A stretch of 64,000 bases of DNA from Welwitschia mirabilis. Lineage: Eukaryota > Gnetophyta > Gnetopsida > Welwitschiales. Below are positions 11,547 through 21,399 of the stretch, piece by piece. The translations under genes and the position numbers were made by a program. The stretch lies in the NCBI GenBank assembly GCA_051453625.1, contig JBOZIK010000001.1:14310464-14374463 (forward strand). Direction: 5' to 3'. Within the stretch, counting starts at the first letter, position 1. Each line of letters begins with the position of its first letter. The notes under the pieces were generated by a model. The model was not told the origin of the DNA and searched no databases. It was given only the letters and a program-made list of their open reading frames with translations.

Positions 11547-12677
11547 AAGATTGGATTCACCCAATCTTAGGACATTCACAAGTCCATGAACTTCAATTAA
11601 AGGAAGATGCTTTATTTTTTGTACTTTTCTCAATNNNNNNNNNNNNNNNNNNNNNNNNNNNNNNNNNNNNNNNNNNNNNNNNNNNNNNNNNNNNNNNNNN
11701 NNNNNNNNNNNNNNNNNNNNNNNNNNNNNNNNNNNNNNNNNNNNNNNNNNNNNNNNNNNNNNNNNNNNNNNNNNNNNNNNNNNNNNNNNNNNNNNNNNNN
11801 NNNNNNNNNNNNNNNNNNNNNNNNNNNNNNNNNNNNNNNNNNNNNNNNNNNNNNNNNNNNNNNNNNNNNNNNNNNNNNNNNNNNNNNNNNNNNNNNNNNN
11901 NNNNNNNNNNNNNNNNNNNNNNNNNNNNNNNNNNNNNNNNNNNNNNNNNNNNNNNNNNNNNNNNNNNNNNNNNNNNNNNNNNNNNNNNNNNNNNNNNNNN
12001 NNNNNNNNNNNNNNNNNNNNNNNNNNNNNNNNNNNNNNNNNNNNNNNNNNNNNNNNNNNNNNNNNNNNNNNNNNNNNNNNNNNNNNNNNNNNNNNNNNNN
12101 NNNNNNNNNNNNNNNNNNNNNNNNNNNNNNNNNNNNNNNNNNNNNNNNNNNNNNNNNNNNNNNNNNNNNNNNNNNNNNNNNNNNNNNNNNNNNNNNNNNN
12201 NNNNNNNNNNNNNNNNNNNNNNNNNNNNNNNNNNNNNNNNNNNNNNNNNNNNNNNNNNNNNNNNNNNNNNNNNNNNNNNNNNNNNNNNNNNNNNNNNNNN
12301 NNNNNNNNNNNNNNNNNNNNNNNNNNNNNNNNNNNNNNNNNNNNNNNNNNNNNNNNNNNNNNNNNNNNNNNNNNNNNNNNNNNNNNTTATTTTAAAGTCA
12401 TTTTCGTATTTTCTTATCATATTTTTTTGTTTTAACTATTAATTAAAAAAAATTCTTTAGATTTGTGTTCTTTTTTTGATTTTTAGTGTTGTATCAGTTT
12501 TTCACATAGTTGTTCAGATGACACTGTGAAGATGACGGACTTATTTTTACTGTTAGTCATCTTAGGGCTGTCATCTAGACGATATGACTGGACAACAGTG
12601 CAATAAAAGTGCTACCTAATCTTTTTATCCTCATTTTTCTCTCATTTTATCATCATTTTCATTTATTCCTTTGAGAG

Positions 12678-12779
12678 ATGATAATCCTTCTAGCTAGTAC
12701 CAATATTTTAGGACTTGTCCTACCTCATTTCGTTGCCAGATTTGCAAGATTTCTTCAAATTCACAAAAATGAGGTATGT
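12678..12779 (+). other. Possible short first exon and splice donor, unit 1
   Basis: An open stretch begins at the ATG at 12678. It contains a peptide-like run (ASTNILGLVLPHFVARFARF) and leads to GAG|GTATGT at 12771-12779, a good plant 5' splice site. The same donor is conserved in unit 2 (16038-16046), while the surrounding sequence has diverged. The accessory ORF starts about 500 bases downstream, so this may be the first exon of a spliced transcript. Splicing is inference. Confidence 0.3.
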
Positions 12780-13289
12780 TTCTCGCTCCTCCTGATTTTT
12801 CATTTTTTCCTCCTGTTTTTCAGCCTTTCGATAGATAGTTTTAATGTATATTATTTGGTTTGTTGTGCTCTTCATTTTGGAACTTACTGATCTGAATTTC
12901 ACTACGTATTTTTCAAGTTATGATCATTTTTAAGTATTACGAGGAATTCTCATGTTCTTACATTTCACACTCATTTTCTTGCAAATTGTAAGTCAAAATG
13001 TAGTGGTCCTTTAGGCAAAATTGATTAGTATGATGTGCTCTATGACTTTACAAAATCAGATTTTTCATTTGAATACTTCGATTTTTTCACTTTTGGTGGG
13101 GCCCACTACATATACTATTTGGATTTGTTCCATTTGTCTCCATTTCATTTCTCACAATTAGGCAATTTTGGATGCATTGCATATTTTAGAGGGGGAAAGA
13201 AATATTTTTAGTATTTTTATACTATTTGATCGATTTTAGGGGTCATTATTACGCATCCATGCGATGTTTTTTGACTTAATTATCTATTT

Positions 13290-14610
13290 TTGCATGATGA
13301 GTTTAGTGTTTGTGGTTGAGTAGGCCACGTACATGTAGATCTAGATAGGCAGAAGCTTTAGCTGAGTTTGTAGGATATTCCACAGGCCTTTTTCTTGAGC
13401 CTTAAATACAGCATGTGGAGCCCACACACTCGCTACCTCGACATGGATGATCCTTGAGCATACAAACATCTAGCATTCGTGTCGAGAGACATTTTGGAGA
13501 TTTTATAAGCCACATAGAGCTAGAGGTTGATCAAAGATTGATAGAATTATAGCTTAGATAGATCACAGATGTGCATGGTGCATTTTATGATTCTAAGACG
13601 AGAGAGTTCTATGACACCATGCATATAGAGAGGAGACCAGACACTCATGATCAGCTACAAGACATGATTTTTGTATACATTAGAGACCATAAGATAGTTA
13701 TCCTCCCATCTTATCTTGTAGTTATCATAGATCTCAAATGACTTGGNNNNNNNNNNNNNNNNNNNNNNNNNNNNNNNNNNNNNNNNNNNNNNNNNNNNNN
13801 NNNNNNNNNNNNNNNNNNNNNNNNNNNNNNNNNNNNNNNNNNNNNNNNNNNNNNNNNNNNNNNNNNNNNNNNNNNNNNNNNNNNNNNNNNNNNNNNNNNN
13901 NNNNNNNNNNNNNNNNNNNNNNNNNNNNNNNNNNNNNNNNNNNNNNNNNNNNNNNNNNNNNNNNNNNNNNNNNNNNNNNNNNNNNNNNNNNNNNNNNNNN
14001 NNNNNNNNNNNNNNNNNNNNNNNNNNNNNNNNNNNNNNNNNNNNNNNNNNNNNNNNNNNNNNNNNNNNNNNNNNNNNNNNNNNNNNNNNNNNNNNNNNNN
14101 NNNNNNNNNNNNNNNNNNNNNNNNNNNNNNNNNNNNNNNNNNNNNNNNNNNNNNNNNNNNNNNNNNNNNNNNNNNNNNNNNNNNNNNNNNNNNNNNNNNN
14201 NNNNNNNNNNNNNNNNNNNNNNNNNNNNNNNNNNNNNNNNNNNNNNNNNNNNNNNNNNNNNNNNNNNNNNNNNNNNNNNNNNNNNNNTACAGGCATTTGA
14301 GCAAAGAGTTGAGCAATAGATCATATCCTTCGAGTAGAGAGTTGAGTAGCAAATCTGATCTATTGAGAGGAGAGTACAATACATAGAGGATCAGATGGTG
14401 GACATACATCAGCACATTATCTCCATTTAGTAGAATGTGACTGTAGACCTTCCAAAGTTGGTACGTGTCTAGGGTGATGAGATAGCTAGGTCTATTATAG
14501 CATCTCTTGATATCCGTCTCCCTATAGATGCTGATCATCCTTCTTCTTCTTCTCCAGCTCCTGAGCCAGTTACTGAACTAGAGTTCATTATGCATAGATG
14601 AGGGAAGTGA
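13290..14610 (+). pseudogene. Accessory (envelope-position) ORF, unit 1
   Basis: This is a decayed ORF lying where Athila elements carry an envelope-like or 'plant transposon protein' gene. In one frame from about 13440 it reads IRVERHFGDFISHIELEVDQ, then AFYDSKTREFYDTM near 13590, with stops only where Gln, Arg or Trp would be expected. It continues up to the N run at 13747. After the gap come two 11-residue repeats (14292-14357) and a C-terminal stretch ending MHR*GK and a final TGA at 14610. Unit 2 holds the better preserved copy and gives the fuller description. I see no signal peptide or membrane segment. Function unknown. Confidence 0.6.
14292..14357 (+). repeat. 33-bp (11-residue) repeats, unit 1
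   Basis: Two visible 33-base units of the type seen at 17579-17710, encoding FEQRVEQ-like hendecads. More may lie in the N run on the left. Confidence 0.7.
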
Positions 14611-15099
14611 TTTTAGATTATATTTTGTATCTCCCCTTCTACACTTTTTTCTACTAAAAAAGCTCATTATTTTATAGACTTATCATTTCTTTTTAGCATG
14701 GTGTACTACTTCTATGTGATTTTTANNNNNNNNNNNNNNNNNNNNNNNNNNNNNNNNNNNNNNNNNNNNNNNNNNNNNNNNNNNNNNNNNNNNNNNNNNN
14801 NNNNNNNNNNNNNNNNNNNNNNNNNGGGCATTTCAATGGTAAGATTGGATTCACTAAATCTTAGAACATTCACATGTCCATGAACTTCAATTAAAGGAAG
14901 ATGCTTTATTTTTTATGCTTTTCTCAATGGTGAAAACGTCTTAGGTTGTTTAGAAGTGATCTTTTCTATCCTAATCTTTTAACTTTCACCTTTGTATTTT
15001 TGAATGTATGGTCATATCAAATGTGTGTTGTTTTTTTAAAAAAAAAAAAGTAATAAATACCATGGCATTTTATGTTTCTATCTTAAAAACATAATCACC

Positions 15100-15330
15100 A
15101 TGATGTCCTACTACAAGTACATTAGGAAAAATATTTTTTGAGAGGAGCATTTAGCAATGTAATATGATAGCTATAGGAACTCTACTAGGAGGTTAGTTGG
15201 TCATTCTTTGCAGGTTATTACTTCTTTGACAGTGGTTGCACTCCCCTCATTATAGGTAATAAATGTTGTAAGTAAAACTTTGAGGCTCTGGAATCAGTGG
15301 TGTTCCCGATGTTATCAAAGACATCACTTG
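15100..15330 (+). other. Conserved noncoding segment shared with element B
   Basis: This stretch matches the minus strand at about 39500-39735 over some 200 bases. Shared words include TAATATGATAG, GGAACTCTACTAGGAGGTTAG (GAAACTCCACTGGGAGGTCAG in B) and GTGGTTGCAC. Frames are not conserved between the two. It lies in the spacer upstream of the accessory ORF. In unit 1 the corresponding place is hidden by Ns. Confidence 0.6.
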
Positions 15331-15944
15331 TTTTCTAAACTCAGTCTTTCCATATGATCATTTTGTTTTTTGATATTTTGGTATTTGTTTTAAAGATGAC
15401 AGTAGGAGAGTTCATTTTTAAGCAATTCATTGATCTGATCATTCATTGTTTAAAGCATTTCTCTCTAACATTGCAAAAATCACTGCCTTATTGAATGGAA
15501 TTTTTATATGTTAAGTCATGCATTTTTTACATCAAGTAATGTTATGATTACTTTTCTTGGAAATTACTAGGATAAAATGTTAGAATAATAAACTATCTTT
15601 TATTTATATTATCTTATACCCATTCTTCTTATTTTCTTTTATGATTTTATTAGTCATTTCAAAGTCACTACTGTATTTTCTTATCATATTTTTTTGTTTT
15701 AGCTGTTAATTAAAAAAAATTCTTTAGATTTGTGTTTTTTTCCTAATTTTTGGTATTGTACCCATCATTCACAGAGTCGTCTAGACTATACTATGAAGAT
15801 GACAATCTTATTTTGACTATAAGTCATCTTAGGACTATCATCTAGATGATACGACCAGACGATAATGCGATAAAAGTATTGCCTAATCCTTTTCTCCTCA
15901 TTTTTCTCTCATTTTTTCATTGTTTTCCTTTATTGTTTTGAAAG

Positions 15945-16046
15945 ACAACAATTCCTCTAGCTAGTACCAATATTTTAGGACTTGTCCTACTTGATTTTAT
16001 TACCAAATTTACAAGATTTCTTCTAATTTGCAAAAATGAGGTATGT
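15945..16046 (+). other. Possible first exon and splice donor, unit 2
   Basis: Counterpart of 12678-12779. It has the same CTAGCTAGTACCAATATTTT run and the same GAG|GTATGT donor at 16038-16046, although the ATG of unit 1 is lost here. Confidence 0.3.
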
Positions 16047-16589
16047 TTCTCCCTCCTCCTAATTTTTCATTTTCCCCTTATTTTTCAACCTTTTGACACA
16101 TAGTTTTGACATATATTATTCAATTCATCATGCTCTTAAATTTTGAACCTACAAATTTGAATTTCATAGTGTATTTTTTAAGTTATGATCATTTTTGCAT
16201 ATTATAAGGAATTCTCATGTTCTTACCTTTTACACTCATTTTATTGTAAACTGTAAGTCAAAACATAGTAGTCCTTTAGGTCAAATTTATCAGTATGATG
16301 TTATCTATGACTTTACTTGATTAGATTTTTCACTTGAGTATTTTGATTTTTTACTTTTGGGGGAGCCCACTACATACACTGTACAGATTTGTTTCCTTTT
16401 TTTTCCCATTTCGTTTCTCAATTTTGGATGGATTGCATATTTTTGTGTGGGGATGGAGTGGAGGGGAGGGAGGGCAGGACATATTTTTAGTATTTTTTTA
16501 ATACTATTTTATCAACTTTAGGGGTGATTATTGCATATCCAGGTAATGTTTTTTGACTTGATTATTGGTTTTTTCATGATGAGTTTAGT

Positions 16590-17962
16590 GTTTGAGGTTG
16601 AGTAGGCCATGTACGCATAGAACTAGACAAGCAGAATCTTTAGCTGATTCTATAAGGAAGTTAGTAAGCCTTTTGGTTAAGCTTGAGATATAGCATGCGG
16701 AGTCCACACACCCACCACCTTGACACGGATGATCCTTAAGCATATAGACAACTAGCATTCATGTTGAGAGGCATTTTGAACATTTTATAAGCTATATAGA
16801 GCCAGAGGTTGATTAGAGATTAACATAGTTATGGATTAGACGGATCACAGATGCACATGATGCATTTTATGATTTTGAGACGAGAGAGTTCTATGAGACC
16901 ATGCATATAGAGCGGCAACCAGATACTCGTGGTCAGCTATAGAACATGATTATTGCATACATTAGAGACCATAAGATAGCTATCCTTTCATCTCACATTA
17001 CAGTTATCACAGATCTTAGAGGACTTAGGAGTTTTCATATTCATTCATCTAGTGGGATAGAGAAGCGTCGAGCTTATGGTGCCATTTTAAACATTCCAGT
17101 TGACATGACCACTGATTGACGGTGGATAAATGTTATCTAACTGACCCCCACATACAGAGTTTTGCATAGAGAACTGATTCATAACATCAGTCCATCATAC
17201 CATGACAGTCACACTATAGTCATGCACTTATAGATTTTACCAACTTTTCATTAGAGGGAGCATATGAATTTATCGACCCTCATTTAGAGGAGACTCAGAT
17301 CTATGATTAAGGCATGACATATATAGACCCTTGGTTATCCATGACTTCTCTTAGCCTTGCTCAGATGATTTGGAATTATTGAGCCTATAGGTGAGTGACG
17401 TATCTCATATATTCAGACTTCTACTCACTATTTATAGGATATGGGCATACAGGTAACAAGAGAGGTAGAGAGACCTCAGGTACAAAGACCTATAGTTAAA
17501 TCTTCATTAGAGAAAATCCAGGCTCTTCTAGATGAGACTACTGAGATCCTCAAAGGATTCATTGATCAGAGGTTGTAAACCTTCAAGCAAAGAGTTGAGC
17601 AATAGATCATATCCTTTGAGTAAAGAGGCAAGCAACAAATCATATCCTTTGAGCAAAGAGTTAAGAAGTGAATCACATCCTTCGAGCAGAGATTTGAGTA
17701 ATAGATCTAATCTATTAAGAGGAGAGTACAACACACAGAAGATCGGATGGTAGACTTATGTTAGCATGTTATCTCCATTTAGTAGAATATGATTATAGAC
17801 CTTCTAGAGTTGGTATATGTCTAGGGTAATGAGATAGTCAGATCTATTATAGCATCTCTTGATGTCCGTCTCCCCATGGATGCTGATCATCCTCCTTTTT
17901 ATCCCCCTACTTCTAAGCCAGTTACTAAACTATAGTTCATCATGCATAAACAAGGGAAGTGA
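16590..17962 (+). pseudogene. Accessory (envelope-position) ORF with coiled-coil tail, unit 2
   Basis: From about 16830 to the final TGA at 17962 a single frame can be followed with almost no shifts. Its roughly twenty stops nearly all sit where Gln, Arg or Trp is expected. In order: AFYDFETREFYETMHIER (about 16860), HITVITDLRGLRSFHIH (about 16995), NIPVDMTTD (about 17090), LTPTYRVLHRELIHNISP (about 17140), TLGYP (about 17330), VERPQVQRPIVKSSLEKIQ (about 17465), then hendecad repeats, then SIIASLDVRLPMDADHPP (about 17845) and the C-terminal MHKQGK. The layout (between coding genes and 3' LTR) and the LTPTYRVLHREL-type centre recall 'plant transposon protein' ORFs of Athila-like elements. I cannot place it in a named enzyme family. 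No membrane segment is visible, so the usual 'envelope' label is not supported. Confidence 0.6.
17579..17710 (+). repeat. Four 33-bp tandem repeats encoding hendecads
   Basis: Four in-frame 33-base units, each beginning ACC or TCC TT(C/T) (A/G)AG, encode 11-residue blocks of the kind FEQRVEQ-IIS. A fifth partial block follows. An 11-residue period with repeated Phe, Val and Ile is typical of right-handed (hendecad) coiled coils, so the protein probably oligomerised or formed a stalk. Several Gln codons are now stops. Confidence 0.8.
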
Positions 17963-18080
17963 TTTTACATTATATTTTATATCTCATCTTCTACACTTTT
18001 TTGTACTAAAAACTTTCATTATTATATAGACTTATCATTTCTTTTTAGCATGGTGTACTACTTCTATGTGATTTTTACAT

Positions 18081-18426
18081 GATTATCTTTTGATTTTTAT
18101 GATAAGAAATGAATTTTACTTAGGTAAAATGCTTATAATTGACTATTTATCATAGTGAGGGTTGTTTATTAATTATCTAAGAAATTAATTTCTATTGCAG
18201 GATTCAAGTTTTGAAGACCTTTTGAAAATCCTGTCGTTCCCTTTATTGTCCAGATGACATTCTAGACGATGAGTCTTTAATACTTCACAATTGTTTCTAT
18301 TTAATGTTTTTAATTTAGTCTATCTCTGAAATATTTTTTAAGTTTTTTTGAGATGATTTCTTCAAATATCCTAGTTATTTTTGTTGACTAATAAGTTGGC
18401 TCACAAATAAGATTTACTACTTAGTT
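18081..18426. other. 3' untranslated region of element D
   Basis: No coding signal. It contains a palindrome-like pair (GTCCAGATGAC at about 18250 and TCTAGACGATGAGTC at about 18262) of the recurrent LTR-associated type. Confidence 0.5.
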
Positions 18427-18443
18427 TTGTCAGGGACTGATAA
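18427..18443 (+). other. Hairpin in front of the PPT, element D
   Basis: TTGTCAGGGACTGATAA: seven-base arms (TTGTCAG / CTGATAA, one G-T wobble) around a GGA loop. It is followed by AGG and the polypurine tract. An almost identical perfect version lies in front of element B's PPT (38003-38019). Confidence 0.65.
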
Positions 18444-18446
18444 GGC

Positions 18447-18460
18447 TAAGTGAGGGGCTA
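18447..18460 (+). promoter_or_regulatory. Polypurine tract, element D
   Basis: TAAGTGAGGGGCTA directly before an LTR start TGTTG. By family precedent this is the plus-strand DNA primer; the final TA is typical of plant PPT-LTR junctions only in part. Confidence 0.65.
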
Positions 18461-19467
18461 TGTTGCATCACTAACTTACATGTATTTGATAGGATATTCT
18501 GAGTTGTTTTGCAAGTAAATTAATAGATAAATTCTTAGTTTTTATGATAATGGAGAACCAGGATGAAAAGGATGAAGATATGTAATTTCCTAAACAAATT
18601 ACAAGAATTCTTTGCAAATATGAATAAACAATATTTTGAATGATAATTTCCCACAAACAATAAGGGTACTGGACCAATTGAAGATTCATGAAAGACCATT
18701 GTCCACCTCATCATCTAGACATTAGTGCAAACAACTAGCCAATAGGATTATGACAAGTCTAATGGGCAGTAAGACTGGTAGAAAGTGAAGATTTAACTAT
18801 AAGTTGGCATCGTCTCTTCTATCATTCGGATGATTGAAGGATAATACTGATTATAGTGTTTGCACTGAATGTTCATCTAAATTTTCACCACTTATTCTGA
18901 TTTCTCTTTACATGATGATCAGGTTTTTTCCTATGCCTTTCTGTCAGTTTTATTTCAATGTTTTGAGTAAATAAATAGAGGTCTTTCCCTTGACTCCTGG
19001 GGATCTTCAATGCACCATAGATTCTCATGACAGGAGAGCAAAGGGCGAGAGATCCCTCTTTGTAAGTTACAGAAAGATGAGCACTTGGTACAGGGCTAAG
19101 TATCTTCTATTGAGACCAGGCTATTTTATAACCTAGATGATTATTACTTTTAATATAAAATCTTGGTTTTCTTTTTATGTTCATATTTGTTTACATTATA
19201 GATTTCTTATGTCCCTTATAGTCTAATGTTTTCTTAGATCTAGTGATAATTTCTAAGGTGATATAGAATATCAAAGGTAGTTCTTATTAGGGCTAAAGAA
19301 CAAAGTAGGGTTAGGATTCATTTGCATTACATGTTAGTCTAGAATGCATTTTTTACTTTACATGATAGTTTAATTTCCTTCTTTGTTATTCATTATTTCT
19401 AGTTACCAAAATTATTTGCAAAAGCAACCTAAGTTTTCTTATAGATAGACTTCGATGAGATACAACA
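18461..19467 (+). repeat. 3' LTR of element D
   Basis: It begins TGTTGCATCACTAACTTACA right after the PPT and probably ends at GATACAACA (19467), giving TGTTG...CAACA ends and about 1.0 kb. Its first 70 bases match the LTR at the left window edge. A TATA-like TAAATAAATAGAGG is near 18968, and the palindromic word ATCATCTAGAC is near 18710. The right end is chosen by the inverted terminal word only. Confidence 0.6.
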
Positions 19468-20539
19468 TTTGGGTCACTCCCATTATTTTAGCATGTTGTA
19501 TTATGCATAATATCTATTTTGATTACTAATGATAAAATTTATTTGAATGTTAAGGTGTGCATAAATACATACCACAACAAATATCAAGTGAAGATATCTT
19601 TATTAGATGAAAATACATGTTCTAGTTTAGACTTGACTTGTTATAAAAACTACTCATTGATCTTAATCAACTTCTCTTAACCAATGGAATTGATTAAAAA
19701 GTCATATGTTATAACATCTTATTGCTTTGTCAAGGTGATTTTATCTTCTTTGAATTCATTGTTTCATATGCTTTAGTATTTTCACTTATTTACTCTTGAT
19801 TTGAGAAGAGATAAGATTTTCCTATGGATTTACTATAACAAAAATCTACAAAATTAAGATTAACATTTCTTTCAATGCACTAATGAACAAGAGTAATATG
19901 GATGATGTTTTTTAAGTTAAATAATTGAAAAAGGAACTTACAACAAGGATATAATAAAAGTAAATTGCTTAGAAAGATGACAAGCTGTTATGGCTCAAAA
20001 AGATAGATGCAAAAAGACGTGAATCATTCAAAATAGATTTTTTTCATTTTTTTATTTTTTATTTTCTTTCTCTCTTTTAATTTTTTTAAGAAAATATTTG
20101 AGATGTTTTAACATATTACACTTTGAAAATATTTATCGTTAGTGTGATAGATTAAGGATTCAACTATCGAGACTTTACTCAACTGCAAAAATGGATATTG
20201 CATGAGCTGCTTTAACCACTGAGGACTTTTGCCTTTGTGTTTTGACTAGATAAGCAAGCTAGCACTTTTTTTTACTTTCTTAATTTGATTTATTATGTAT
20301 ATATTTCTTTTTTATTTTTATTTTTCTTTTTTAATTTTCCTTTTCTTTTTTTTATTTTTATTTTTATTTTTTAAATATTTTGAAAGGTAGAATTATGAAC
20401 TAGGCATAAAATCACCTGGGAGGAATGAGATCCATCCTAGATCTAGGATTTGAGTTTTAGAAATGCATAAGATCTTTATCTTATAAGGATTTACCAAGTT
20501 GTATTTAAAATGGAGCTTTCATATTTGCCATAGTATGAT
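19468..20539. other. AT-rich remnant with poly-T stretches
   Basis: No gene seen. T-rich low-complexity runs occupy about 20035-20095 and 20270-20370. The right part may be the decayed continuation of element C downstream of its protease. Confidence 0.4.
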
Positions 20540-20890
20540 TCTATTCTAATGAGAATGAAATTTTACATCACATGAATTTATCTTTTGATGGGGTTTTATT
20601 ATGGTTGCCTTTACATCTATTATTAGGGACATTCTAATAATAAATTCAAGCTATTGTATTATTGATTATGTGAAATTCAATATGCCTAATGTTTTGGGCT
20701 AGTTCAACTTACAAGGTTACCATTCATATGTTGAAAGCTTTAATCATCACATTCTTTTTTAAATTTAGTAGCTATCACAGGTTTAGTTTCTTAAGAAATC
20801 ATAATTTTATGTTTATCTTAGCTCTACAATTAACAAAAGTCCTACTCACTTTCATAGGTCTAATGTTCACTAATATGTAGAATAATTCTA
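20540..20890 (-). pseudogene. Tat/Ogre-like protease remnant of element C
   Basis: Read on the minus strand, about 20880 to 20540 gives the order of a Ty3/gypsy Tat-type aspartic protease. It has TFVNCRAKINIKL around 20840-20805, where the catalytic Asp is now Asn and the following Gly is Arg. LKKLNL follows, then a KAFN / MVTL flap region near 20720, a hydrophobic FHIINNTIA stretch (about 20660) and a closing HQKI word near 20560. In Tat/Ogre elements this last part reads close to 'LHQK.KF', which supports the lineage. Frame jumps are needed. No RT is visible to its left, where the sequence becomes low complexity. Confidence 0.6.
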
Positions 20891-21399
20891 TAATGATTAC
20901 CCTTTTAAGAGTAGCAGAAATATTATGATATAAGAATTTGATTATTTTCTCATCCTCTTCTCTCTTTTGAACATTTACATTCTTCTAAATATCTTTCTTT
21001 TTGGGTGGTTGAATTGGATTAGATGATAAGTTTATAATCAATCACTTCTCACATATATTTTGAATGTAAGACTATGAGATCTAAAACTCTCAATTAATAA
21101 GTCATGATAATGGTATACTTCCTTCACTATAGAGGCAACTGATTATATTCACACATGTGATCAAGAGATAAGGTAAGTTAGGGAGTATTCCCTCAAAATC
21201 ATTACCTCTAAGTTTGCTTTGTTTTCTTGGATAATGTATTTTAATGATTTTTTAGATTAGTCCTAGATCACTAGGATTATAAATGATTCATTATTATTTT
21301 AAAATGTTACATTTTTTGGTGGTTGTGATGTATAAGGTTAAGGAAGGAATGGATTCTTATATATCTCTAGTTGTTCATTTGCAAAATATAAGATTGTAT

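Larger units (their letters stand above)
11547..14725 (+). repeat. Tandem unit 1 (spacer plus accessory ORF)
   Basis: First of two direct copies. It begins with AAGATTGGATTCACCCAATC and ends at GTGATTTTTA before a 100-N gap; the second copy (14841-18080) starts and ends with the same words. Matching landmarks are offset by 3267-3352 bases. Identity by eye is roughly four in five. Two N runs (11635-12386, 13747-14287) hide part of it. Unit 1 has no PPT or LTR at its end, unlike unit 2. Confidence 0.75.
14841..18080 (+). repeat. Tandem unit 2 (spacer plus accessory ORF)
   Basis: Second direct copy of the module at 11547-14725, complete except for its first bases, which touch the 100-N gap 14726-14825. 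Beyond 18080 it continues into the true 3' end of the element (hairpin, PPT and LTR), which unit 1 lacks. The two copies have diverged independently, for example with different stops and different states of the GATGAC palindromes at 12520-12600 and 15775-15870. The duplication is therefore old, unless it reflects two separate elements joined by the scaffold gap. Confidence 0.75.

Noticed and set aside
13711-14538. Minus-strand 275-codon ORF over the N run
   Set aside because: Most of it is Ns, and the readable end is antisense to the plus-strand accessory ORF.
17528-17734. Minus-strand 68-codon ORF with LLNSLLEG-type Leu repeats
   Set aside because: It is the antisense of the 33-bp hendecad repeats of the plus-strand accessory ORF; the regular pattern is inherited from that.
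17532-17753. Plus-strand 73-codon ORF in a second frame
   Set aside because: Out-of-frame reading of the same 33-bp repeats; the other frame continues for over 1 kb.
20689-20880. Plus-strand 63-codon ORF
   Set aside because: It is antisense to the Tat-like protease remnant and has no support of its own.
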